Of a stretch of 8,713 nt of DNA, positions 1 to 5,598 are shown piece after piece (position 1 is the stretch's first letter; every line of letters begins with the position of its first letter). Source of the DNA: Chloroflexota bacterium (GTDB lineage: Bacteria; Chloroflexota; Dehalococcoidia; RBG-13-53-26). The position numbers and the translations under genes are program-made. The notes below the pieces were generated by a model. That model ran no database searches. It was not told where the DNA came from and was given only the letters and a program-made list of their open reading frames with translations. The stretch spans positions 1-8,713 of the forward strand of contig JAUWXW010000053.1 in NCBI GenBank assembly GCA_030616195.1, read 5' to 3'.

Positions 1-914
1 TGAACATGGCAAAGCTAATAGTGGGAGGGGAGGAGGAGCTGAAGGAAAACCCCATCATTTCCTTTATCACCTGTTTGGTCAAGAGCCCTCTGCAATTTGT
101 TGAGGATACCACACAGACCTTCATCGAGATTTGCAGGAGAGGTCTACCCGTAGTGGTTTCCTCAGCACCTCAGGCTGGAAGCACTGCCCCTATGAAGGAA
201 GACGGCATTATGGCCCAAATAAATGCTGAAGTCCTGGCAGCGATAACATTGGGCCAGTTGGTAAATCCAGGGACACCGCTAATCTACGGGAGCGTGCCCG
301 TAAGGGCCAGGCTGGATAACCTTGCCGATTCCTATGGTGCCCCTGAAACCAGCCAGTACAACGTCGACTGCGTTCAAATGGCGCGGTTCTACAAGTTGCC
401 CTGCTACGCTACTTCAGGTGTCTGCGACACAAAGCAACCGGGAGCGCAAACCTCGGTAGAAAGATTATTCTCAGACATATTAGTCACTTTGAGTGGGCCG
501 CAGTACTTGCATTGTGCCTTCGGTCTCCTCGACTGTAATTCTATTTTCTGTTTACTCCAGGCTGTTTTGGATGACGCCCACTTCAAGATGATCAAGTTCT
601 TTCTAAGGCCACCGCGAATCGACGAAACAGAGATTGCAGAGACGCTGAAACAGCTTAGAGAAGTGGTGGCGACGCCACAGAAGCTATACATTCGCTATAT
701 TCGCTCCATGATGCGCAGTGGGCAACTCTCAATGCCTTATCCCTTTGAAGGGGACGGGGAGACGGATAATGTATTTGCATTAGCCTACGAAAGAATGAAT
801 CAACTTCTGGCACAACCTGTAGAGCACATAGATCGAGCTACTACCAGTCGGATATTCCAGGAGATTCCTGGCCTGTTGCCAAGGCTAAATGTATATGAAG
901 AGAGGAGAGATTAA
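1..914 (+). CDS. MttB-family corrinoid-dependent methyltransferase, 5' end missing
   Basis: C-terminal part (about 300 residues) of an MttB-superfamily methyltransferase, which moves a methyl group from a methylated amine or related substrate to the cobalt of a partner corrinoid protein. Family members are about 480-500 residues. The first visible residues (GGEEELKENPIISF) correspond to the middle of MttB as I recall it, so the gene should start upstream; the ATG at position 6 is probably internal. Family-type stretches are KSPLQF, GLPVVVSSAPQAGSTAP, NAEVLAAITLGQLVNPG and FYKLPCYATSGVCDTK. In archaeal trimethylamine methyltransferase the last stretch holds pyrrolysine; here that position is Val (codon 420-422). 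The protein therefore belongs to the non-pyrrolysine group, whose known members include a glycine betaine methyltransferase; the substrate here is unknown. The TAA stop shares one base with the next gene's ATG, indicating translational coupling to its corrinoid partner. Confidence 0.9.
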   Translation, partial: NMAKLIVGGEEELKENPIISFITCLVKSPLQFVEDTTQTFIEICRRGLPVVVSSAPQAGSTAPMKEDGIMAQINAEVLAAITLGQLVNPGTPLIYGSVPVRARLDNLADSYGAPETSQYNVDCVQMARFYKLPCYATSGVCDTKQPGAQTSVERLFSDILVTLSGPQYLHCAFGLLDCNSIFCLLQAVLDDAHFKMIKFFLRPPRIDETEIAETLKQLREVVATPQKLYIRYIRSMMRSGQLSMPYPFEGDGETDNVFALAYERMNQLLAQPVEHIDRATTSRIFQEIPGLLPRLNVYEERRD

Positions 915-1603
915 TGAGCGATGACATCATTGCCCTGATCAAGGAAAACGTTATCCAGGGAAGAACGACCAAAGATGACGAAGGAATAGATGAGGATATG
1001 ACCGGGAAGCCTGGGGTACTGGAGCTGACACAGTCAGCGCTGGAGAAGGACGTCTCTCTGGAGGTCATAATAACGCAGGGTCTGACGGCAGGGATGCAGG
1101 TTGTGGGAGAGAAATATTCCACCAAGGAATACTTTATTCCAGACATGCTGGCTTCTGCTGAGGCAGTAGGCGCAGCTATGGATGTTTTGAAGCCGTATCT
1201 TGATGCTTCAGACCTTGAAACCAAGGGGAAATTTGCCATAGCTACGGTGAAGGGGGATATCCACGATATCGGCAAGAATATCGTGGCTATCTTACTTAAA
1301 GGGGCAGGCTATGAGGTAAACGACCTGGGCACAGACGTGTCCGCCGAAAAGATCATTGAGGTTGTCAAGGAAGAAGACACCGATTATCTGGGTCTTTCCG
1401 CTTTGCTGACTACTACGATGGTGGAGATGGGCAATATAATTGAGGCGCTTAAGGAGAATGGTGTTAGAGACAAGGTCAAGGTGCTGATCGGGGGAGCGGC
1501 AGTCTCTGAGGAGTATGCCCAGGAGATAGGCGCAGATGCCTATTGCGTCGATGGCTTCGACGCCATCAGGGTGCTCGACGGTTTCCAGGAAGCGAAAACA
1601 TAG
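914..1603 (+). CDS. Corrinoid (B12-binding) methyl-carrier protein, MttC/MtbC type
   Basis: A 229-residue methyl-carrier protein. Its cobalt accepts the methyl group from the upstream MttB-like protein and hands it to a second methyltransferase, usually onto tetrahydrofolate in bacteria. Residues about 1-100 form the helical cap domain, with GEKYSTKEYFIPDML at 66-80 typical of the family. Residues about 105-229 form the Rossmann-like B12-binding domain. The D-x-H-x-x-G motif is in GDIHDIGKNIV (114-124), with His117 as the expected lower cobalt ligand. SALLTTTM (162-169) and GGAAVSEEYAQEIGADAYC (193-211) complete the cobalamin pocket. The start ATG overlaps the previous stop (TAATG) and follows a purine-rich ribosome-binding site (agaggagaga, 901-910). 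The N-terminal helix region is about a dozen residues longer than I expect, with an acidic stretch (TTKDDEGIDEDM, 19-30) inserted after the first helix. The family call is secure; the methyl donor is not known. Confidence 0.94.
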   Translation: MSDDIIALIKENVIQGRTTKDDEGIDEDMTGKPGVLELTQSALEKDVSLEVIITQGLTAGMQVVGEKYSTKEYFIPDMLASAEAVGAAMDVLKPYLDASDLETKGKFAIATVKGDIHDIGKNIVAILLKGAGYEVNDLGTDVSAEKIIEVVKEEDTDYLGLSALLTTTMVEMGNIIEALKENGVRDKVKVLIGGAAVSEEYAQEIGADAYCVDGFDAIRVLDGFQEAKT

Positions 1604-1641
1604 TTCAGAAATGGTGATATTCAAGAAAGGAGAGGGAGTAT

Positions 1642-3132
1642 ATGGCAGGGATTGCCGGAATTCAAGGCGTTGACAATGGTGAGTTGGGTCGTATGCTTGA
1701 GGCGATCAAACACAGAGGTCCGCACGAGACCTGGACGAGCCGAGAGAACCAGGTGAATATTGGGTGTAACGAGCTGAATATGGGGGCAGACTGCAAGGAT
1801 GGGTCACATCATGCCTCCGATGGTGAGAGAGCAGTTGTTCTTGACGGACGCGTGTACAATTCAGACAAAGGTAACAAGACCGATGCCGAAGCAGTGCTGG
1901 CCCTCTACGAGAAGTACGGCAGCCACTTTGCCCAGAAGATAGACGGCGACTTTGCCTGTGCCATATCTGACAACGGCCACATGATACTGGCTCGTGATTG
2001 GGTGGGCATAAAGCCCCTCTACTATGGGCATAATGATGGGAGACTGTGCTTTGCCTCTGAGGCAAAAGGTCTGGTAGGCATAGCCAATGATGTCAAGGAG
2101 TTTCCGCCTGGTTATGTTTATTCCCGGGAATTGGGGTTCCAGAAATTCCCTACCGATGAAGCTGTGGAGACCCCTGAGTTTGTGAATTTCGAGCAGGCCA
2201 AGAAGGTGATACGGCGGCTCCTGATGGAAGCCACAGAGAGAAGGATGAAGGACAATACGGTGACAGGGGTTCTGCTCAGTGGAGGTCTGGATAGCAGCCT
2301 TATAACCTACATGGCCAAGGAGATAAAGCCGGATATCGAATGTTTTACCGCGAGCATGGAGGAGGGGCAGGACCTACCGCTGGCTAAAGATGTAACCGCA
2401 TACCTGGGCCTTAAGCACCACATTTTGATGTTCAGCGAAAAGGAGATAAACGAAATACTGCCCCTGGCTATCCATCACCAGGAGATGTATGAGGAAAGCT
2501 GTGTGCATGGGGCGATTGCCAATTTCCTGGCCGGGCGGTATGTCACTCAGTACGCCAAGTGCGTTTTCACCGGGGAGGGTGCCGATGAGTTTTTGGCCGG
2601 CTATGATGGCCAGTTCAGAAAGGGGACTAACCCGGAGGAAGTTGCCAGCATAGTCGATAATCTTATGAACGTTGCCCATAACACAGCCTTGCAGAGGCTG
2701 GATAGATTGAATGCCGCCAATGGCTATGAGAGCCGCACGCCTTTCCTTGATGCCAAGGTCATGGATTTCAGCCTTAAGATTCCTATAGAACATAAGATTC
2801 ACGGTGAGGAGCAGATTGGGAAGTGGGTTGTGCGCCAAGCCTTCGAGGGTTGCCTCCCCGATCACATCATATACCAGACGAAGCGGTTCTTTGCCCAGGG
2901 TTCAGGTGTAGCATACATCATGCGCGCACAGGCTGAGGAGGCAATATCGGAAAGCGAACTGGCGGAGTTCAACAGGGTAGAGGGTAATCCTTTCTTGTCC
3001 TCTGTGGAGGAGCTGTATTACTATCGGATCTTCAAGAGGACGTTGCCAGATCCTTGCTTCGACCGGCTGGTAGGCAGGTGGGATCCCTTGAGGCCAGCCT
3101 TCTTCCGCAATCTGGAGAAGGCTTTCCAATAG
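1642..3132 (+). CDS. Asparagine-synthetase-like amide ligase lacking the glutaminase nucleophile
   Basis: A 496-residue AsnB-family protein with an N-terminal Ntn-type glutaminase-like domain (about 1-165) and a C-terminal ATP-dependent synthetase domain (about 185-470). The synthetase half is intact: pyrophosphate loop SGGLDSS (213-219), GEGADEFLAGY (311-321), YESRTPFLD (362-370) and QTKRFFAQGSGV (412-423). The glutaminase half is not. The catalytic Cys2 of AsnB is Ala (MAGIAGI), the NGE glutamine-binding triplet is DGR (68-70), RGPD is RGPH (25-28), and the usual RLSIID segment is missing. It should therefore not hydrolyse glutamine. It may use free ammonia or an amine, or make a different product, as cysteine-less relatives such as beta-lactam synthetase do. 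A good ribosome-binding site (aaggagaggg, 1627-1636) precedes the ATG. It follows the corrinoid protein by 38 bases on the same strand, so it is probably co-transcribed. Calling it asparagine synthetase (asnB) outright would be unsafe. Confidence 0.88.
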   Translation: MAGIAGIQGVDNGELGRMLEAIKHRGPHETWTSRENQVNIGCNELNMGADCKDGSHHASDGERAVVLDGRVYNSDKGNKTDAEAVLALYEKYGSHFAQKIDGDFACAISDNGHMILARDWVGIKPLYYGHNDGRLCFASEAKGLVGIANDVKEFPPGYVYSRELGFQKFPTDEAVETPEFVNFEQAKKVIRRLLMEATERRMKDNTVTGVLLSGGLDSSLITYMAKEIKPDIECFTASMEEGQDLPLAKDVTAYLGLKHHILMFSEKEINEILPLAIHHQEMYEESCVHGAIANFLAGRYVTQYAKCVFTGEGADEFLAGYDGQFRKGTNPEEVASIVDNLMNVAHNTALQRLDRLNAANGYESRTPFLDAKVMDFSLKIPIEHKIHGEEQIGKWVVRQAFEGCLPDHIIYQTKRFFAQGSGVAYIMRAQAEEAISESELAEFNRVEGNPFLSSVEELYYYRIFKRTLPDPCFDRLVGRWDPLRPAFFRNLEKAFQ

Positions 3133-3151
3133 CTTCAATTTGTGAACATAG

Positions 3152-3280
3152 CTCGCCCTGTTGTTGTTGGCTCTGACCATTGGTATGTTGGGTGGCTTTT
3201 CAGCCACAGTGGTGAAAGAACAACTGGCTGAAGTTGAGCTTGCAGAGCACAACAGCGTGGAGATCAAACGAGTATGGTGA
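3152..3280 (+). pseudogene. Possible remnant of a small hydrophobic or secreted protein
   Basis: Between the amide ligase and the MBL protein one frame stays open from just after a TAG (3149-3151) to a TGA (3278-3280). It reads like the start of an exported protein: a leucine-rich core (LALLLLALTIGMLGG) followed by a charged helix-like tail (KEQLAEVELAEHNSVEIKR). The only in-frame ATG is at 3185, inside the hydrophobic part; TTG codons at 3161-3169 are the alternatives. I see no ribosome-binding site at a suitable distance. It may be a decayed gene, a tiny membrane protein with a non-ATG start, or chance. I do not recognise a family. Confidence 0.2.
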
Positions 3281-3303
3281 CGTAAGGTCGACTCTCGCGT
3301 GTC

Positions 3304-4152
3304 ATGAAATGGACTATCTTGGGCTCTGGGGGGTGCATGGTCATCCCCAAACCCCTTTGCCGGTGCCGGGTGTGCCAGGAAGCCAGGAAGAAGGGCATTC
3401 CCTATGCCAGAGCAGGCCCCTCTGCTTTCCTTCATGACATAAACCTGCTGATCGACACACCGGCGGAGATCATAAGTCTGCTGAACCGTTCGCCTATCCG
3501 CCGTGTGGATTATCTGCTCTTCAGTCATCTGGATCCCGACCACGTGGAAGGATTCCGGGCGGTGGAGCAGATCGCCCTGGATTTTCGCACCTGGCGGGCC
3601 TATCCGGAAAAGCAGGTTTGCTTGCTCCTCCCCGAAGAGCTAAGCCAACGAGTAAGGGCGATCCAATCCCAGTATGGTCCCTTGGTCGATTTCTACCAGG
3701 AAAGCGGCTTTGTGCGCCTCATGCCGTTTCGGGACGAGCTGCAGATCGGAGACGTTCGCATCACGGCCATCCCGGTGGACCGAGGTTCCCAGTTGTCCTT
3801 CGTTCACGTTCTTGAACAGTCAGGGCGCAAGGTGGTCTATGCTCCCTGCGATATGAAGCCCTTCCCCGAGCATCGGAAAGAGGTTCAAGAAGCCGATCTG
3901 CTGATCATCCAGCCGGGGATATTTGAGGCAGGGTTGAAACATGGGTTCAAGTACCCGGCCGACCATATCTCCAGAACCACCCTCTACACCTTTGAGCAAA
4001 CCGTTGATCTGGTGACCCGCCTCAGGGCCAAAAGGGTCCTGTTTGTTCATTTGGAGGAATACTGGAACCGGAGCTATGACGACTACCGTGCCCTGGAGTC
4101 GAAGGATCAAAGGATCCGCTTTGCCTATGATGGCATGCAGCTAACCGTGTGA
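3304..4152 (+). CDS. MBL-fold hydrolase, PhnP-like, with variant metal site
   Basis: A 282-residue metallo-beta-lactamase-fold protein resembling the PhnP/PqqB branch, whose best-known member PhnP is a cyclic phosphodiesterase. The N-terminus has the strand-glycine start MKWTILGSGGC and a Cys cluster (Cys19, Cys21, Cys24, in PLCRCRVCQEAR) like the structural zinc knuckle of PhnP. The metal motif is SHLDPDH (74-80): His75, Asp79 and His80 fit the HxHxDH rule, but the second His is Asp77, giving HxDxDH as in the ComEC hydrolase domain. Later ligands seem to be Asp183 (YAPCDM) and His249 (FVHLEEYW). The equivalent of PhnP His143 appears to be Arg160. It may bind one metal or act on a different substrate. 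No upstream in-frame start exists before a TAA at 3283-3285, so ATG 3304 is the first choice. Its ribosome-binding site is weak. No phosphonate genes are nearby, so a PhnP function is not claimed. Confidence 0.8.
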   Translation: MKWTILGSGGCMVIPKPLCRCRVCQEARKKGIPYARAGPSAFLHDINLLIDTPAEIISLLNRSPIRRVDYLLFSHLDPDHVEGFRAVEQIALDFRTWRAYPEKQVCLLLPEELSQRVRAIQSQYGPLVDFYQESGFVRLMPFRDELQIGDVRITAIPVDRGSQLSFVHVLEQSGRKVVYAPCDMKPFPEHRKEVQEADLLIIQPGIFEAGLKHGFKYPADHISRTTLYTFEQTVDLVTRLRAKRVLFVHLEEYWNRSYDDYRALESKDQRIRFAYDGMQLTV

Positions 4153-4181
4153 AGAAAATGCAGATTGTTGCCTAGACTGAA

Positions 4182-4207
4182 CGCAGTGCCTGTTACCAGG
4201 CACTGCG
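4182..4207. terminator. Perfect 11-bp hairpin between convergent genes
   Basis: CGCAGTGCCTG (4182-4192), the four-base loop TTAC and CAGGCACTGCG (4197-4207) form a perfect inverted repeat. It lies 29 bases after the stop of the MBL gene and 10 bases beyond the end of queF on the opposite strand. The position fits a shared bidirectional terminator. No run of T follows on either strand, so a classic intrinsic terminator is not proven. Transcript protection or factor-dependent termination are alternatives. Confidence 0.45.
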
Positions 4208-4217
4208 ACTGACCAAG

Positions 4218-4643
4218 TCACACGTTGTTTCCGTCGTACCTGGCCACCGCCTTCGTCCTCAATCCGCCTCTCTCCTTGTAGTCCACCTCTACTGCCATTG
4301 AGACTGGCTCTAGCAGTTGCACCAGATCACGCAGGATGCGGTTTACGGCATGCTCTTGCAGTATGCCTACATTGCGGTATGAAGTCAGATAGTATTTCAA
4401 CGATTTGAGCTCTACCAGGTGGTGGCGGGGAACATATCGTACCTGCAGTCGACCCAAGTCCGGTAACCCGGTCCACGGGCAGACCGCGGTAAACTCATCG
4501 GTTTCATATACCACTTCCGTAGCCGAGTCTGGGTACTCAAAGGCGATCGCTTCGAGAACGTCAACGTCAATAGCGTCCTCTGGCTTGATGTCAAATCTTC
4601 TTGACCTGTACTTGTCGATGAGCGTGTGCTCCTCTATATCCAC
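4218..4643 (-). CDS. queF: NADPH-dependent 7-cyano-7-deazaguanine (preQ0) reductase QueF
   Basis: A 141-residue tunnel-fold enzyme that reduces the nitrile of preQ0 to the aminomethyl group of preQ1 with NADPH, a late cytoplasmic step of queuosine tRNA modification. The length matches the short, single-domain (Bacillus-type) QueF. The catalytic Cys55 lies in [11 protein letters not shown] and Asp62 in PDLG, at the same numbers as in B. subtilis. The QueF signature ELKSLKYY (78-85) is followed by [11 protein letters not shown] (88-98), with Glu97 as the expected substrate-binding residue. The start is a GTG at 4643-4641, preceded on the minus strand by GAGGT (4655-4651) at seven-base spacing. 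No ATG lies between it and the upstream in-frame stop (4691-4689). It stands alone here, with no queC, queD or queE beside it. It converges on the MBL gene and diverges from the Fur-family gene. Confidence 0.95.
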   Translation of the reverse strand: MDIEEHTLIDKYRSRRFDIKPEDAIDVDVLEAIAFEYPDSATEVVYETDEFTAVCPWTGLPDLGRLQVRYVPRHHLVELKSLKYYLTSYRNVGILQEHAVNRILRDLVQLLEPVSMAVEVDYKERGGLRTKAVARYDGNNV

Positions 4644-4927
4644 CTGCTCTACCTCGCCTCTGAACCGGCATCGCTTCCACGGGCTGGGTCAGGGTCGCGG
4701 ACCTGACACCCACAGACTGGTAAATCATCCTTATCTTACTCCCGGGGACCGGAGCAGGGCAAGTGGAACAAAACCACCCGAAATCGGCGATTATCGCTCT
4801 TCTAATAGGCGGGTGCTCCGCCCGCCAGAGGCCGATCTCTGATCACCCGCCCCGGTTGGCAGGGGACAGAGCCCTTGCCCTATGCCTGGAAGATTTCGGT
4901 TGCTGGTTTTGGGATGCATGTGGTCTC
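4644..4927. other. Divergent gene-free region with several inverted repeats
   Basis: About 280 bases between queF and the regulator promoter, with no convincing gene. Visible structure: GTCAGG/CCTGAC (4688-4693 with 4702-4707, eight-base loop); GGCGGG/CCCGCC (4808-4813 with 4821-4826); and a longer alternative pairing of GGCGGGTG (4808-4815) with CACCCGCC (4844-4851), which encloses AGAG/CTCT (4827-4830 with 4837-4840). The pairings around 4808-4851 are mutually exclusive. On the minus strand a weak queF promoter is possible: TTGCCC (4761-4756), 18 bases, then TAAGAT (4737-4732). I could not match the region to a preQ1 riboswitch. Confidence 0.4.
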
Positions 4928-4955
4928 TTGACAAGAGTGGGGAGCTTGTTATAAT
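4928..4955 (+). promoter_or_regulatory. Consensus sigma70-type promoter of the Fur/Zur gene
   Basis: A perfect TTGACA (4928-4933) and a perfect TATAAT (4950-4955) are separated by 16 bases. Transcription would begin near 4962, at the left edge of the Zur-box-like repeat, so a bound repressor would block the start site. The -10 box covers the first bases of the ATG at 4954. If this promoter is used, translation must start further on, most likely at 4990. Confidence 0.75.
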
Positions 4956-4961
4956 GACAAG

Positions 4962-4976
4962 TGAAAAACGTTTTCA
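4962..4976. promoter_or_regulatory. Zur-box-like operator at the regulator promoter
   Basis: TGAAAA, ACG, TTTTCA: a perfect 6-3-6 inverted repeat seven bases after the -10 box. Its arms match the Zur box described in actinobacteria (TGAAAAT-N-ATTTTCA), recalled from knowledge; only the centre differs. Its place at the predicted transcription start suggests autorepression. A one-mismatch copy lies upstream of znuA at 5479-5493. Confidence 0.7.
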
Positions 4977-4989
4977 TTTACTGATCGCC

Positions 4990-5430
4990 ATGACACTTAC
5001 AGAGAAGAAGATAGTGGCCATACTGAGGCAGCGGGGTTATAAGCTCACCCCGCAGCGGCGGGCGGTCCTGAATCTAATTGCCCGTAGCCAGGATCACCTT
5101 ACTCCTGCCGAGATATATCAAGGGGTGCATCAAGAGTACCCCGGCATCGGGCTGGTTACCATCTATCGCACACTTGACATACTCGCTGGGCTAGGGCTGA
5201 TCTGTGAGGTGCACGCCGGAGGTAGCTGCCGCAGTTACTTGCTCAGAAGACCTTCAGAGCATCACCATCACCTGATCTGTTCTGATTGTGGTAGAGTCGT
5301 TGACTTCACCGAGTGTGATCTTAGCGAATTGGAGCAGAGGCTGTCTCAGGAGACCGGCTTCAAGACCGAAGGGCACCTTCTGGAGTTCTTCGGTTGCTGT
5401 CCGGATTGCCAGAAGGTAGCTGTAGAGTAG
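4990..5430 (+). CDS. zur: Fur-family transcriptional repressor, probably zinc-sensing Zur
   Basis: A 146-residue Fur-family DNA-binding repressor. The N-terminal winged helix carries LTPQR (19-23) and the recognition helix region LVTIYRTLD (55-63). The C-terminal dimerisation and metal domain has HHHHLICSDCG (91-101). Two CxxC pairs, Cys97/Cys100 and Cys137/Cys140, are expected to hold the structural zinc; His residues at 91-94 and 129 are candidate regulatory ligands. It lies 168 bases before znuA, and matching Zur-type operators sit before both genes, so Zur is more likely than Fur or PerR. The start at 4990 gives a normal-length N-terminus and follows the predicted transcription start. Its weakness is the lack of a ribosome-binding site. 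ATG 4954 (12 residues longer) has gggGAG (4939-4944) nearby but overlaps the -10 box. The frame is also open back to ATG 4882, which would place the promoter inside the gene. Confidence 0.9.
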   Translation: MTLTEKKIVAILRQRGYKLTPQRRAVLNLIARSQDHLTPAEIYQGVHQEYPGIGLVTIYRTLDILAGLGLICEVHAGGSCRSYLLRRPSEHHHHLICSDCGRVVDFTECDLSELEQRLSQETGFKTEGHLLEFFGCCPDCQKVAVE

Positions 5431-5478
5431 ATAATTCCCAGATATTAGCACCGCTACGCGTACAATTAGGAGATTAAA

Positions 5479-5493
5479 TGAAAATCATTTGCA
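5479..5493. promoter_or_regulatory. Zur-box-like operator upstream of znuA
   Basis: TGAAAA, TCA, TTTGCA: the same 6-3-6 inverted repeat as at 4962-4976, with one mismatch in the right arm (G for T). It agrees at 14 of 15 positions with the mycobacterial Zur box as I recall it. It lies about 105 bases before the znuA start. A possible -10 box TACAAT (5461-5466) is just upstream, but no good -35 box fits it. Another candidate pair is TTGCCA (5406-5411) with GATAAT (5430-5435), inside the end of the regulator gene. Either would put the operator where it blocks or roadblocks transcription of znuACB. Confidence 0.7.
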
Positions 5494-5522
5494 ACTACAC
5501 TCATGAGCTGGAGTGATTGGCG

Positions 5523-5558
5523 ATGGAGAAGGTAGAATTGCAACCCAACGACGCTTGA
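5523..5558 (+). CDS. Possible 11-codon leader ORF before znuA
   Basis: An ATG at 5523 with GGAG eight bases upstream opens an 11-residue frame (MEKVELQPNDA) ending in TGA at 5556-5558, between the operator and znuA. It could be a leader peptide, but reading frames this short often occur by chance. No attenuator-type hairpins are evident next to it. Confidence 0.15.
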   Translation: MEKVELQPNDA

Positions 5559-5598
5559 GGGAAACGGAGAAAAGGGTAACAGCAGATAGGGGCAAACG

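Noticed and set aside
6..8. ATG taken as the true start of the MttB-family gene
   Set aside because: The family is about 180 residues longer at the N-terminus, the frame is open to the window edge, and the first residues align to the middle of MttB.
3192..3207. GTGGCT-TTTC-AGCCAC hairpin as a terminator of the first operon
   Set aside because: The stem is only 6 bp, no T-run follows, and it lies inside the possible small reading frame.
2902..3543. 213-residue minus-strand reading frame
   Set aside because: It runs antisense across the conserved end of the amide ligase, the gap and the start of the MBL gene, and its translation shows no recognisable motif.
4651..4800. preQ1 riboswitch upstream of queF
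   Set aside because: I could not find the compact preQ1-I pseudoknot pattern with its A-rich tail; only generic hairpins are visible.
4405..4842. 145-residue plus-strand frame
   Set aside because: It covers the queF catalytic region on the wrong strand and has low-complexity Ser/Arg-rich content.
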